Origin: Lachnospiraceae bacterium GAM79 | GTDB taxonomy: Bacteria; Bacillota; Clostridia; Lachnospirales; Lachnospiraceae | Direction of reading: 5' to 3' | NCBI GenBank assembly: GCA_020735665.1 | Contig: CP085928.1 | Coordinates: forward strand, 2,340,501 to 2,404,500 | DNA: 64,000 nucleotides | In this document: in pieces, positions 24,615-33,394 of the stretch | Position numbering within the stretch: the stretch's first letter is position 1 | Layout of the letters: every line of letters starts with the position of its first letter | The notes under the pieces: model-generated | Told to the model about the DNA's origin: nothing | What the model saw: only the letters and a program-made list of their open reading frames with translations | The model's database searches: none | Made by a program: the position numbers and the translations under genes

Positions 24615-26756
24615 TCACTTAGCAGCTGCTGTGCCATCAATTACTCCGGCAATTGCAGAATTCACGATTAACGAGTTCCATTCATTGTTACCACGATTTG
24701 CAAGTATATTAATCTTCTTACCTGCATTGTAAACTGCCTGTACCTTGGATATTCCTTCACTTCTCCACTTCTTTGGATTAGATCCGTATTCTCCCGAATA
24801 TCTGTCGTACAGATAATTCAGATGACTTACATATATGTCTGCCGCAAAATCCTCTGTACCCATGCTGTCTTCTGCCGTCTTATATATCTTTTCAGCTGAA
24901 TCATAATAATCTTTCTTACCGCTAGAAACTGCAAGTGCTATATATGTCTCAGCTTCTTCCTTCATATATTTGACATAAGATTTCTTTGTATTGTCAGAAA
25001 TATTCTTGTCTGTAATATCGATACTTGCAAGATAACGATTCAATGCGTCAACTGCTTTCAGATAGAAGGATTCCCTCTGATCATCAGTTGTTGCATTTTC
25101 TGCTTCATAGGAATATACCGAATACAGGATCCTTGCGTACTGTGCTGTATAATACTTTACGTTTCGATCCTCAGGGAACGCATTTGATAATGCTGTACTG
25201 TTCTCGTCCAGTTTCTCATTTGCTTCCTGCAACAGGGCAATCGTCCGTTGTGGCATATCGTCTGCTTCACTTCCAAGATTATCAACATATATTGAAGCGA
25301 TATTCAGATAATTCACATATTTACTTGTATTGGTATCTTCCAGATTGCTGCTATTATATTCTTCAAAATTAAACAGGTTCTCTTGGCTGTTCGCAAAGTT
25401 GGAATTCTTCTTGATCTTATTCTCACAGATAGCGGAATAATAAGATGCCTGTGCAGCTTCATCCGGGAAGTTCTCTTTATCGTTTACCTGATTAAAATAC
25501 TGCATTGCAGCTTTGTAATCCTGAATTTCATTGTAATAAAGGATTGCTACCTCATAAACAACATCATCCTGAACCTTATCAATATACTTGGTTACATACC
25601 GCACACCAAGCTTAGCTCCACTGTCCATGCCTTCGGATGATGTCTTCTCAGCATCTTGTGTGGCATCGTAATAATAAGCATATGTATCTAACAAACCAAG
25701 ATATGCATCTGAAGATGTCTCATCCAATGCGATCGCATCTTTATAGATTTTGATTGCATTATTTACATCATTATCCTGTAATGCATTCTCTGCCTCTAAG
25801 ATCTTATTGCTGTAATTCTGTTCCTTGATCTCATTCTTCTTCACGCCGCCGATCACTGCACATGCAACAGATGCCAATGACAATCCACCCATCGTACAAA
25901 ACATGATCAGTTTCTTCTTTGCCTTTGCCCGGTACTCATTATCCAATTCATTGTAATGATCCAGCGCATACAGTAACTCTGAACAGGACTGATATCTGTC
26001 ATTTGGATTTGGCTGACAACATTTGATAATGATCTGCTCAAGTCCTGATGAAAGCATCGGATTCCACTGTCTGATCGGCTTGATCTCATACGGCGGTTCA
26101 CATGGATTCTTTCCGGTTACCAAATGATATAATGTCGCACCCAGATTATAAATATCTGTTCTTGCATCTGTATTATAGATACCATGTCCCTGTGCATCAC
26201 CGAACTGTTCCGGTGCAGCATAACCCCTTGTTCCAAGGGCTGTCGTATCTGCATTATTCTCTATTACATATTCCTTTGCTGTTCCGAAATCAATCAATTT
26301 CACAGATCCATCCGGCTTTAACATAACATTGGATGGTTTCATATCTCTGTAAATAATAGGTGGATTCATAGAATGCAGGTAATCAAGTGCACTGGCAAGT
26401 GCGCGTCCCCACTCAATTACATCCGACTGCTCCTGCGCTCCCTCTGCCTTCAGGACTTCATTCAAAGGTTTTCCCTCAACAAAATCCATGATTACATAAA
26501 TCGTTCCATTTTCATTTATGATGTCAACGATTCGCGGCAAAACCGGATGATCTACATTTTTAAGAATATTTGCCTCTCGTTCAAGACCCTTTAACAGAGT
26601 CTCAACGCTTTTGGAACCATCATTTTTGATCTCCTTAACCGCCCACTGTTTATTCAGTCGATTATCCATCGCCAGATAAACAATTGACATTCCACCCTGA
26701 CCAACTTTTTTCAGTATTTCGTATTTTCCATCTAATACTGTACCTAATTCTGTCAT
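24615..26756 (-). CDS. Membrane Ser/Thr protein kinase with extracellular TPR-like domain
   Basis: A 713-residue Hanks-type kinase. The kinase domain (about 10-270) has GQGGMS (G-loop), Lys41 in AVKEI, YRDMKPSN with catalytic Asp138, IDFGTA with Asp156, and the GTRGYAAPEQ activation segment, so it looks active. A single membrane helix covers about 283-304. The outer part (about 315-713) is helical, with TPR-like repeats rich in Tyr/Ala, and no PASTA repeats. It is therefore not the standard PrkC/Stk1. It begins 12 nt after the PP2C gene. Likely targets are the downstream Thr-rich scaffold and the FHA proteins; this is inference from context. Confidence 0.93.
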   Translation of the reverse strand: MTELGTVLDGKYEILKKVGQGGMSIVYLAMDNRLNKQWAVKEIKNDGSKSVETLLKGLEREANILKNVDHPVLPRIVDIINENGTIYVIMDFVEGKPLNEVLKAEGAQEQSDVIEWGRALASALDYLHSMNPPIIYRDMKPSNVMLKPDGSVKLIDFGTAKEYVIENNADTTALGTRGYAAPEQFGDAQGHGIYNTDARTDIYNLGATLYHLVTGKNPCEPPYEIKPIRQWNPMLSSGLEQIIIKCCQPNPNDRYQSCSELLYALDHYNELDNEYRAKAKKKLIMFCTMGGLSLASVACAVIGGVKKNEIKEQNYSNKILEAENALQDNDVNNAIKIYKDAIALDETSSDAYLGLLDTYAYYYDATQDAEKTSSEGMDSGAKLGVRYVTKYIDKVQDDVVYEVAILYYNEIQDYKAAMQYFNQVNDKENFPDEAAQASYYSAICENKIKKNSNFANSQENLFNFEEYNSSNLEDTNTSKYVNYLNIASIYVDNLGSEADDMPQRTIALLQEANEKLDENSTALSNAFPEDRNVKYYTAQYARILYSVYSYEAENATTDDQRESFYLKAVDALNRYLASIDITDKNISDNTKKSYVKYMKEEAETYIALAVSSGKKDYYDSAEKIYKTAEDSMGTEDFAADIYVSHLNYLYDRYSGEYGSNPKKWRSEGISKVQAVYNAGKKINILANRGNNEWNSLIVNSAIAGVIDGTAAAK

Positions 26757-26768
26757 CTTATCTCCCCA

Positions 26769-27539
26769 CTACTCTGTCTTAATTAACAATACCGTGATAT
26801 TATCAGTTTCCTTTCTGTACTTATCCAGTTCTGTAAGGAAAGCGCAACCCTCACGCATGGCATTTTCATCCAGCGCCGCTTTCGGTCCGATACGATCCAG
26901 CATCTCATTCTCTGATATCTTATGTCGGAATCCGTCTGAGCATAACATGTAGCAGGCATTTTCTTCGATATATCCTCTGATAAAATCAGGCTCTACCACA
27001 GGTGATGCACCGATACATTGTAATAAAATACTTCTTCTGCTGTCCTTCTCTGCCTGCTCCGGTGTCAGTCTTCCGGCAGCAACCTCACGCGCTACAAGCG
27101 TCTGATCCTTCGTAAGCTGTGTGACCTCTGTTGTTAATTCATATACACGACTGTCTCCTACATGGATAATGTAGTAATGTTCTCCATACATCAACATTGC
27201 AGACAGAGTGGTACCGATCATGATCCCCTGTGCTTCTCCGTATGCTTTTAATTTCTCATTTTCATTAATTGCTATCATATCCCACTGTTGTTTCAATATG
27301 GAAGCATTAAATGTTCCGGAAATCACCAGTTCCGGAAAATCCTTCTCGAACCAGTCGCAGTATGCACATATCACTTCTTTACTGGCAAGCTCGCCTTTTG
27401 CAAGTCCTCCCATACCATCACAGATAATTGCAAATACCGCAGATCCCTTCGGCGTCTCTGCAATCTTAATTGCCAGAGAATCCTGATTATTTTTCTTTTT
27501 TATTCCTACGTCTGTGTAATACGCTGCTTTATACTTCAT
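26769..27539 (-). CDS. PP2C-family protein serine/threonine phosphatase
   Basis: A 256-residue metal-dependent phosphatase. Metal-binding and signature motifs are NNQDS (near residue 17), ICDGMGG, HVGDSRVY, LCSDGF and TDNITVLLI at the C-terminus. It is soluble and has no extra domain. It is the probable eraser for the kinase that follows 12 nt downstream; paired PP2C and Ser/Thr kinase genes are common in Firmicutes. The ATG at 27539 with GGAGAG close upstream is preferred to an in-frame GTG at 27566. Confidence 0.93.
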   Translation of the reverse strand: MKYKAAYYTDVGIKKKNNQDSLAIKIAETPKGSAVFAIICDGMGGLAKGELASKEVICAYCDWFEKDFPELVISGTFNASILKQQWDMIAINENEKLKAYGEAQGIMIGTTLSAMLMYGEHYYIIHVGDSRVYELTTEVTQLTKDQTLVAREVAAGRLTPEQAEKDSRRSILLQCIGASPVVEPDFIRGYIEENACYMLCSDGFRHKISENEMLDRIGPKAALDENAMREGCAFLTELDKYRKETDNITVLLIKTE

Positions 27540-27568
27540 ACTTCTCTCCTGCTCTGTTGTCCCCACGC

Positions 27569-29584
27569 TTATCTTATATGATATACAAATTCTTCATCTC
27601 CCAATGAAACCTTTGCATTGTTTGTTAAAAATACATTTTCCTGCCCTGCTATATTTTTTCCGTTTACATATGTACCATTGGTTGACTGATTGTCTTTAAT
27701 ATAGCTGACACCATTCTTTCTCTCGATAATACAATGGATTCTGCTGACATCTGAATTATCGGTTACAGTATAGTCTGCCTTTGTTGTCGATCTTCCGATT
27801 GCAAATTCCGGCTTATTTATATAGATTTTTTCATTTGTTGCTGTTCTTAACAGATAAGGCACCGGTGCCTGTGGCTTCGGCGCATCTGTCTTCTGTTCCG
27901 GCATCGGTGGTACCGGTGCTGCCTCCGGCTTCTTCTCCGGCATCGGTGGTACTGGTGCTGCCTCCGGCTTCTTCTCCGGCATCGGTGGTACCGGTGCTGC
28001 CTCCGGTTTCTTCTCCGGCATCGGTGCTGCACCATTCATCGAAGATACCGGCGGTACTATCGGCTTGCCGTCCGGTCCCATCTGCATTGGCATCGGACGA
28101 TTCGGCATCGGCTGACCGTTTGGCATCGGTGCTACCGGCTTGCCGTCCGGTCCCATCTGCATTGGCATTGGGCGATTCGGCATTGGCATTGGGCGATTCG
28201 GCATTGGCTGACCATTCGGCATCGGTGCTACCGGCTTGCCGTCCGGTCCCATCTGCATTGGCATTGGGCGATTCGGCATTGGCTGACCGTTTGGCATCGG
28301 TGCTACCGGCTTGCCATCCGGTCCCATCTGCATTGGCATTGGGCGATTCGGCATTGGCTGACCGTTTGGCATCGGTGCTACCGGCTTGCCGTCCGGTCCC
28401 ATCTGCATTGGCATTGGGCGATTCGGCATTGGCTGACCGTTCGGCATCGGTGCTACCGGCTTGCCGTCCGGTCCCATCTGCATTGGCATCGGGCGATTCG
28501 GCATCGGCTGACCGTTCGGCATCGGTGCTACCGGCTTACCGTCCGGTCCCATCTGCATTGGCATTGGGCGATTCGGCATCGGCTGACCGTTTGGCATCGG
28601 TGCTACCGGCTTGCCGTCCGGTCCCATCTGCATTGGCATTGGGCGATTCGGCATTGGCTGACCGTTCGGCATCGGTGCTACCGGCTTGCCGTCCGGTCCC
28701 ATCTGCATTGGCATTGGGCGATTCGGCATTGGCTGACCGTTTGGCATCGGCATCGGACGTCCCGGCATCGGCTGACCGTTCGGCATCGGCATCGGACGTC
28801 CCGGCATCGGCTGACCATTCGGCATCGGCATCGGACGTCCCGGCATCAGCTGACCGTTCGGCATCGGCATCGGACGTCCCGGCATTGGCTGACCGTTTGA
28901 CATCGGAGATACCGGCTGTGACATCTTAGCCTGATTCTGCATGACTCCGACACGACTTACCTTATCAGCTGCCGTTTTATTTTCTTTTACTTCCTGTTTT
29001 TTCTCTTCTTCGATGTGGATACCCATATCAAGCAACAGATTATCCACATACTTCTTCATATCACTGATAGAAAATGTTCCTCTGCGATTTGTGAATGAAA
29101 TTAAACGTGCAACATAATTATCTCTATCCATCTCAAAATAAGTTGCATCACAGATAATAGCTTTTACGAAATCCCGGACTTCATTCAGATCTGTTATCTC
29201 TTTATCAACTGCAGCGACGATAAAGGAAACCTCCAATGTCTCAGGATTGACAAATATATACTGAATATCCTTAGCCACATAGCTCAGGGATATCATATTC
29301 ATTCCAAATGTTTCAAGCGCAGACAATACATTATACAACAATGTAAGCATCTGTTTCTTATTGATCTCTTTTTTCAGAAACTCTGTCATCTGCATCCGTT
29401 CACCGATCTGATATACAAATGTTCTCTGTCCTTCTTTTTCCTCAAGTGTATATGGAATGATCTGTGGAAATCTTCCGGACATACCCATATCCACTTTTGT
29501 ATCAACAACATCTGCAGCATCTAGCAGATACTTGCATGTATATTCCTCGCCGGTTCTTGTAAGTATTACTTTGTTTTTCTTCAT
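27569..29584 (-). CDS. FHA-domain protein with DUF6382-like N-terminus and Met/Pro-rich tandem repeats
   Basis: A 671-residue three-part protein. Residues 1-180 resemble the DUF6382-type domain found before FHA domains in Clostridia. The middle (about 215-555) is low complexity: four MPGRPMPMPNGQ-like units, then nine copies of a unit containing MQMGPDGKPVAPMPNGQ, then PEKKPEAAPVPPM copies. The last 100 residues are a canonical FHA domain with FAIGRS, VSRIHC and STNGTYVNG, which carry the Arg, Ser and Asn expected to hold phosphothreonine. No membrane helix. The start is set at the ATG at 29584 behind GGAG; an ATG at 29599 lacks a site. Likely reader of kinase products in the same operon. Confidence 0.85.
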   Translation of the reverse strand: MKKNKVILTRTGEEYTCKYLLDAADVVDTKVDMGMSGRFPQIIPYTLEEKEGQRTFVYQIGERMQMTEFLKKEINKKQMLTLLYNVLSALETFGMNMISLSYVAKDIQYIFVNPETLEVSFIVAAVDKEITDLNEVRDFVKAIICDATYFEMDRDNYVARLISFTNRRGTFSISDMKKYVDNLLLDMGIHIEEEKKQEVKENKTAADKVSRVGVMQNQAKMSQPVSPMSNGQPMPGRPMPMPNGQLMPGRPMPMPNGQPMPGRPMPMPNGQPMPGRPMPMPNGQPMPNRPMPMQMGPDGKPVAPMPNGQPMPNRPMPMQMGPDGKPVAPMPNGQPMPNRPMPMQMGPDGKPVAPMPNGQPMPNRPMPMQMGPDGKPVAPMPNGQPMPNRPMPMQMGPDGKPVAPMPNGQPMPNRPMPMQMGPDGKPVAPMPNGQPMPNRPMPMQMGPDGKPVAPMPNGQPMPNRPMPMPNRPMPMQMGPDGKPVAPMPNGQPMPNRPMPMQMGPDGKPIVPPVSSMNGAAPMPEKKPEAAPVPPMPEKKPEAAPVPPMPEKKPEAAPVPPMPEQKTDAPKPQAPVPYLLRTATNEKIYINKPEFAIGRSTTKADYTVTDNSDVSRIHCIIERKNGVSYIKDNQSTNGTYVNGKNIAGQENVFLTNNAKVSLGDEEFVYHIR
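28040..28912. repeat. Tandem 75-bp coding repeats in the FHA gene
   Basis: Nine near-identical copies of a segment centred on GTCCGGTCCCATCTGCAT lie at about 28070, 28143, 28240, 28315, 28390, 28465, 28540, 28615 and 28690. Most are exactly 75 bp (25 codons) apart. Four shorter 48-bp units follow on the right. Differences are mostly synonymous T/C changes. Copy number is likely to vary between strains by slippage. Confidence 0.9.
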
Positions 29585-29617
29585 AACCCTTTTCTCCATT
29601 CTATCTTGTTATACACC

Positions 29618-29643
29618 AAAAGCAGGTATTGCTACCTGCTCGT
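29618..29643 (-). terminator. Intercistronic hairpin between the two FHA genes
   Basis: Perfect 8-bp stem 29621-29628 / 29633-29640 with a 4-nt loop, followed on the minus strand by TTTTGG. It could partly end transcription after the first FHA gene or mark an RNA processing point, lowering expression of the five downstream genes. Confidence 0.5.
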
Positions 29644-29672
29644 GTTCACCCCTCCCCGAGGTGATAAATTTA

Positions 29673-31418
29673 TTAACTTAATTTGAAAATAAAATCTTCT
29701 CCGCCGATCGTGATCATAGCATCATTCTTCAGTTTTACTTCCTGACCTTCCTCAAGCTTCACACCATCTACTAATGTAGCATTGGTTGCTTTGTTGTCTT
29801 TCAGGTAGCAGCCATCATCTCTCTGATAAATGATCGCATGAACTCTGCTGATCGCACCATTTCCGTCGATTCGGAAATCAACACCACGATTTGCTTTACC
29901 AAGCTTGAATACCGCTTTGTTAACCATCACACGTTCTTTCGTGTTTACTCTAATAATATATGGCATCGCCTTTGGTATGCCCGGTGCAGGCTTCTTCTCT
30001 TCCTCAGGTGTCTGATCCTTTATAACACTCATTCCACCTGTAAGCTCTACTGTGGTTCCGGTTGATGAACTCTCCTCCTCCGGCTTCTCCGTAGGCACAA
30101 CCGGTGTCGTGAGTGTCTCAGGTTCTTTTGCATCTGCCTCATCTACATCACCTGCGCCTCTGATCTGCTCTGTCGGATTATCAACTGCTTCATCTATTTC
30201 CGTCTCATCTACTGCCTTCTGTATGATCTTAGCACGATTGATTCTAATATTCTTTATTACCGGTGGATTCTCGATCAGATTATCAAGATCCTGTGTATCG
30301 ATCAGAACCGGTTTTTCTTCCTTCTTCTTTTCTTCTGCCATAATCTCAGTTACACCCTCTGCTGTATGGGCAACTTCCTTTATGTCAAATGCCTGTTCTG
30401 ACTCCTCAGCTTCGGATGCCAGCATCTCTGTCATACCTTCTGCTTCTCCGTCATCCTCAGGAGTCTCTATCTTGATCTCTGTTGCAGCTTTGATCTCACC
30501 CGCAGCTTCTTCCGCAACTTCCGTCTCCTCTGCAATTTCTTCCGATTCATCGTCTTCAATCTCTGTATCTTCGTCTAAAGTAAGCTCCTCAAGATTGCTC
30601 TCATCAAAGACATCCATATTTACCGAGCTTCCGATACTGTCAGTATTCTCATTCAGATCCAGATCCTTGAATATCGTATTCTCCTCAGTAGGTTCTTCAT
30701 CGTACATCTCAAGTCCATCATCATCGTCGTCAAACAGAATATCCTTGAACTCAGGAAGATCATCCAGTGATGTATCTGACTGCGGAACTTCAACTGACTG
30801 TGATACTTCCACACCTGAATCACCGACATCCATAAATTCTTCTTCCACCTGCATACCTGCAGATTCCATTAACTCTGTCAATTGCCCGACAAATCCCCTG
30901 ATCGTGAACTTCTCTACATTCAGCATATTTATAAGCTTAGCAACATAATTACAATCTTCATCGTCCGCATATGTTGCATTCAGAATCAGGCCTTTTACAA
31001 AAGCCTTAAATTCCGCATTTGCTGCCACATCCGATCCTACCGGAATACAGATCATCTTTACATCAAACGTTACAGGATTTACATATGTAAAATCCTTATT
31101 CAGAATAACATATGAAACAGGGATTCCCAGATCACGCATATTCATAATTCCTGATGCAACCCCTCTGATTATACCCAGCATCATCTCTGCATGTACCGTG
31201 CCTGAAAGGAGTGCTCCAACTGTTGTTCTGTCCGTTATATTGTATGTAAGATAATCATTCTCATCATCTTCTTCATAAATGATATCAATGAGTTCTGCAA
31301 TTTTATTATCATCAAGGTAATCAAGCAACTCTTCATCCAGATCTGTCTCATCATCCAAAACATAAGACAAATACTTTTCAGAGCCTATATTTCTTACTTT
31401 GAAATTCACTTTTCTCAT
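29673..31418 (-). CDS. FHA-domain protein with DUF6382-like N-terminus and long acidic linker
   Basis: A 581-residue protein, first in the operon. Residues 1-190 share the DUF6382-like layout of the next gene. Residues 195-475 are a very acidic, disordered-looking linker. The C-terminal FHA domain (about 487-580) is degenerate: the usual GR is GK (Lys508) and STNGTxVNG is ATNATLVDG, while Ser524, His527 and Asn546 remain. The linker has Thr-x-x-(L/M) sites like those of the scaffold: Thr330 (TEML), Thr357 (TEIM) and Thr375 (TQDL). An AGGAGG site lies 8 nt before the ATG at 31418. Possible switch protein that binds its own or a partner's phosphothreonine. Confidence 0.82.
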   Translation of the reverse strand: MRKVNFKVRNIGSEKYLSYVLDDETDLDEELLDYLDDNKIAELIDIIYEEDDENDYLTYNITDRTTVGALLSGTVHAEMMLGIIRGVASGIMNMRDLGIPVSYVILNKDFTYVNPVTFDVKMICIPVGSDVAANAEFKAFVKGLILNATYADDEDCNYVAKLINMLNVEKFTIRGFVGQLTELMESAGMQVEEEFMDVGDSGVEVSQSVEVPQSDTSLDDLPEFKDILFDDDDDGLEMYDEEPTEENTIFKDLDLNENTDSIGSSVNMDVFDESNLEELTLDEDTEIEDDESEEIAEETEVAEEAAGEIKAATEIKIETPEDDGEAEGMTEMLASEAEESEQAFDIKEVAHTAEGVTEIMAEEKKKEEKPVLIDTQDLDNLIENPPVIKNIRINRAKIIQKAVDETEIDEAVDNPTEQIRGAGDVDEADAKEPETLTTPVVPTEKPEEESSSTGTTVELTGGMSVIKDQTPEEEKKPAPGIPKAMPYIIRVNTKERVMVNKAVFKLGKANRGVDFRIDGNGAISRVHAIIYQRDDGCYLKDNKATNATLVDGVKLEEGQEVKLKNDAMITIGGEDFIFKLS

Positions 31419-31560
31419 CAAACAATCCTCCTATCACACGTTCTGCTGTGCATATAAGGTAACAAATTATCCCATTGTTCATGCATACTCTATAAGTATA
31501 TATAATTTCACCATATATCGCAAGTCTTTTTAAAAAGAAATCGGCAATCTGCCCAATACA

Positions 31561-32613
31561 TTACTGCGTATTAATATGTTCATCATATGTGGATGAGAAG
31601 ATATGGCTTCCATCTCCGGCATCACTGGTATGATAATACAGATAATCGTTCTCATCCGGATATAATACAGCCTCTATCGATGCCTGACCCGGATTGCAGA
31701 TCGGTCCTACCGGAAGTCCGGTATTTTTATAAGTGTTGTATGGTGATTCGATCTCCAGATCATCATAAGTAACCTCTGACTTATCATACATTCCGTCTGT
31801 CAGAGGGTACAGAACCGTCGGACACATCTGAAGCATCATATCGATCTTTAAACGATTATAGATAACACCTGCAATGATCGGTCTCTCACTGTCAATCTTT
31901 GCTTCACGTTCCACGATTGATGCCATGATCAGGATCTGATAATCTGTATATCCAAGATCTGCTGCCTTGGCACTGTATTCTGAGGTATAAACGCTCCGGA
32001 ATTTTTCCAGCATCGTATCAATCAGACTTGCCGCAGTCGTATCTTCATAAATATCATAGGTTGCCGGAAACAGATATCCCTGAAGGTCGTACTTCGCACC
32101 ATCTGTATTCATGTCTCCGGTACTGAACGGGATCTGATGATTTCCGTTCTTTACTTCATTCAGGAATTCCTCCGAGCTGCAAATATCCTGCTCCTCACAT
32201 TTTGCTGCGATCTGTTCGATACTGTATCCTTCCGGTATCGTCAGTGTATCAACAACTTCCTTGACAGGTTCTACATAACAAAGTTCTTCTATCATCTCGA
32301 GTGTACTCATTCCGGTGTTCAGTGTAAATGTACCGGGCTGGATCCGTCCTCTGTATTCTGATTCTTTCACTCGTAATACAAATGCATATTCATACTTGAT
32401 CAGTCCGGCGTCATGCAGGATCGCTGCCACCTTCTTTGACGATGCTCCTTCCGGAATCTCGATCGTTACATCTGTTCCCGATGCGCTCTCCGTCCCCTTG
32501 TACTCATCCATAAAGCCATCATAGACATTTTTAATCTTTAATCCGCCTATCACAACAAGGGCAATAACGACGACCAATACAATAATTACCTTAATACCTT
32601 TTCCGTTCTTCAC
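31561..32613 (-). CDS. mltG: Endolytic murein transglycosylase
   Basis: A 350-residue YceG/MltG protein that cuts nascent peptidoglycan strands and sets their length. One N-terminal membrane helix (about 8-28) is followed by a LysM-like part (VTIEIPEGASSKKVAAIL) and the YceG catalytic domain. The catalytic Glu is in ASIVEREA. The downstream pocket motifs AGVIYNRL, MMLQMCPTVLY and YNTYKNTGLPVGPICNPG are all present. I chose GTG at 32613, which has AAGGAG 9 nt upstream and puts the membrane helix at the N-terminus; an upstream ATG at 32688 lacks a site. It lies just upstream of the FHA operon on the same strand and is divergent from a cyclophilin gene. Confidence 0.92.
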   Translation of the reverse strand: MKNGKGIKVIIVLVVVIALVVIGGLKIKNVYDGFMDEYKGTESASGTDVTIEIPEGASSKKVAAILHDAGLIKYEYAFVLRVKESEYRGRIQPGTFTLNTGMSTLEMIEELCYVEPVKEVVDTLTIPEGYSIEQIAAKCEEQDICSSEEFLNEVKNGNHQIPFSTGDMNTDGAKYDLQGYLFPATYDIYEDTTAASLIDTMLEKFRSVYTSEYSAKAADLGYTDYQILIMASIVEREAKIDSERPIIAGVIYNRLKIDMMLQMCPTVLYPLTDGMYDKSEVTYDDLEIESPYNTYKNTGLPVGPICNPGQASIEAVLYPDENDYLYYHTSDAGDGSHIFSSTYDEHINTQ

Positions 32614-32694
32614 TCTGCGTTTCTCCTTTTTCTGTTTGTAACTTTTTATTCCCCAATAAAAAATATACCCCAACCCAAAACAATGCATCCAACA

Positions 32695-32724
32695 TTGACT
32701 TTGTAAAGCCTGTAATGATATGAT
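32695..32724 (+). promoter_or_regulatory. Cyclophilin gene promoter
   Basis: TTGACT (32695-32700), an 18-bp spacer and TATGAT (32719-32724), followed by the AAAGGATG ribosome site. Confidence 0.6.
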
Positions 32725-32757
32725 AGCCTCATCATAAATGAAAGGATGCGATTTATT

Positions 32758-33276
32758 TTGGCAAATCCAATAGTAACAATTACAATGGAAAACGGTGATG
32801 TTATAAAGGCTGAGCTGTACCCGGACATTGCTCCTAATACAGTTAATAACTTTATCTCACTCGTAAAAAAAGGCTTTTACAATGGTTTGAACTTTCACCG
32901 TATCATCAATGGTTTCATGATTCAGGGCGGATGCCCGGAAGGAACCGGAATGGGCGGACCAAACTATAGCATTAAAGGTGAATTCTCACAGAATGGCTTC
33001 AAGAACGACCTGAAGCACACTGAAGGTGTTCTCTCCATGGCTCGTTCCATGCGACCGGATTCTGCAGGTTCCCAGTTTTTTATCATGCACAAGGCCGCTC
33101 CTCATTTAGACGGTGCATACGCTGCATTTGGCAAAGTAATCGAAGGAATGGATGTTGTAAATAAGATTGCAACAACCCGAACAACTTACGGTGATCGTCC
33201 TGTAAAAGAACAGAAAATGGCTTCCGTAACTGTTGACACATTTGGTATTGATTACCCGGAACCTGAAAAAGCCTGA
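32758..33276 (+). CDS. Cyclophilin-type peptidyl-prolyl cis-trans isomerase
   Basis: A 172-residue cytoplasmic cyclophilin that speeds proline isomerisation during folding. Motifs are NFHRIINGFMIQGG (with the catalytic Arg), GTGMGGP, SMARSMRPDSAGSQFFIM and HLDGAYAAFGKVIEGMDVV. The start is probably the TTG at 32758, which gives MANPIVTITMENG, the usual N-terminus of this clostridial group, with AGGATG 9 nt before it. An ATG at 32746 lies on top of the ribosome site. No signal peptide. A strong bidirectional terminator follows. Confidence 0.93.
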   Translation: MANPIVTITMENGDVIKAELYPDIAPNTVNNFISLVKKGFYNGLNFHRIINGFMIQGGCPEGTGMGGPNYSIKGEFSQNGFKNDLKHTEGVLSMARSMRPDSAGSQFFIMHKAAPHLDGAYAAFGKVIEGMDVVNKIATTRTTYGDRPVKEQKMASVTVDTFGIDYPEPEKA

Positions 33277-33293
33277 CTAAAATTCAGTATAAA

Positions 33294-33350
33294 CTAAAAC
33301 AGCCATTTTGGGAACAAATATTTCTCCAAAATGGCTGTTTTTTTTGCTTT
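33294..33350. terminator. Bidirectional terminator between cyclophilin and lysA
   Basis: Stem 33297-33312 with 33326-33341, AAAC on the left and eight T on the right. It serves both convergent genes. Confidence 0.9.
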
Positions 33351-33394
33351 TTTCTATAACCCGGCACAACGATTCTCAACCGTCTCAGGTGAAC

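Noticed and set aside
27781-28929. 382-codon open frame on the + strand, Ser/Ala/Leu-rich
   Set aside because: It is antisense to the FHA gene repeats. Its repetitive protein (SALALGDSALAD) is a mirror of the tandem DNA units and it has no ribosome site.
30052-30948. 298-codon Ser-rich open frame on the + strand
   Set aside because: Antisense shadow of the acidic linker of the first FHA gene (GAA/GAT codons read as Ser codons in reverse).
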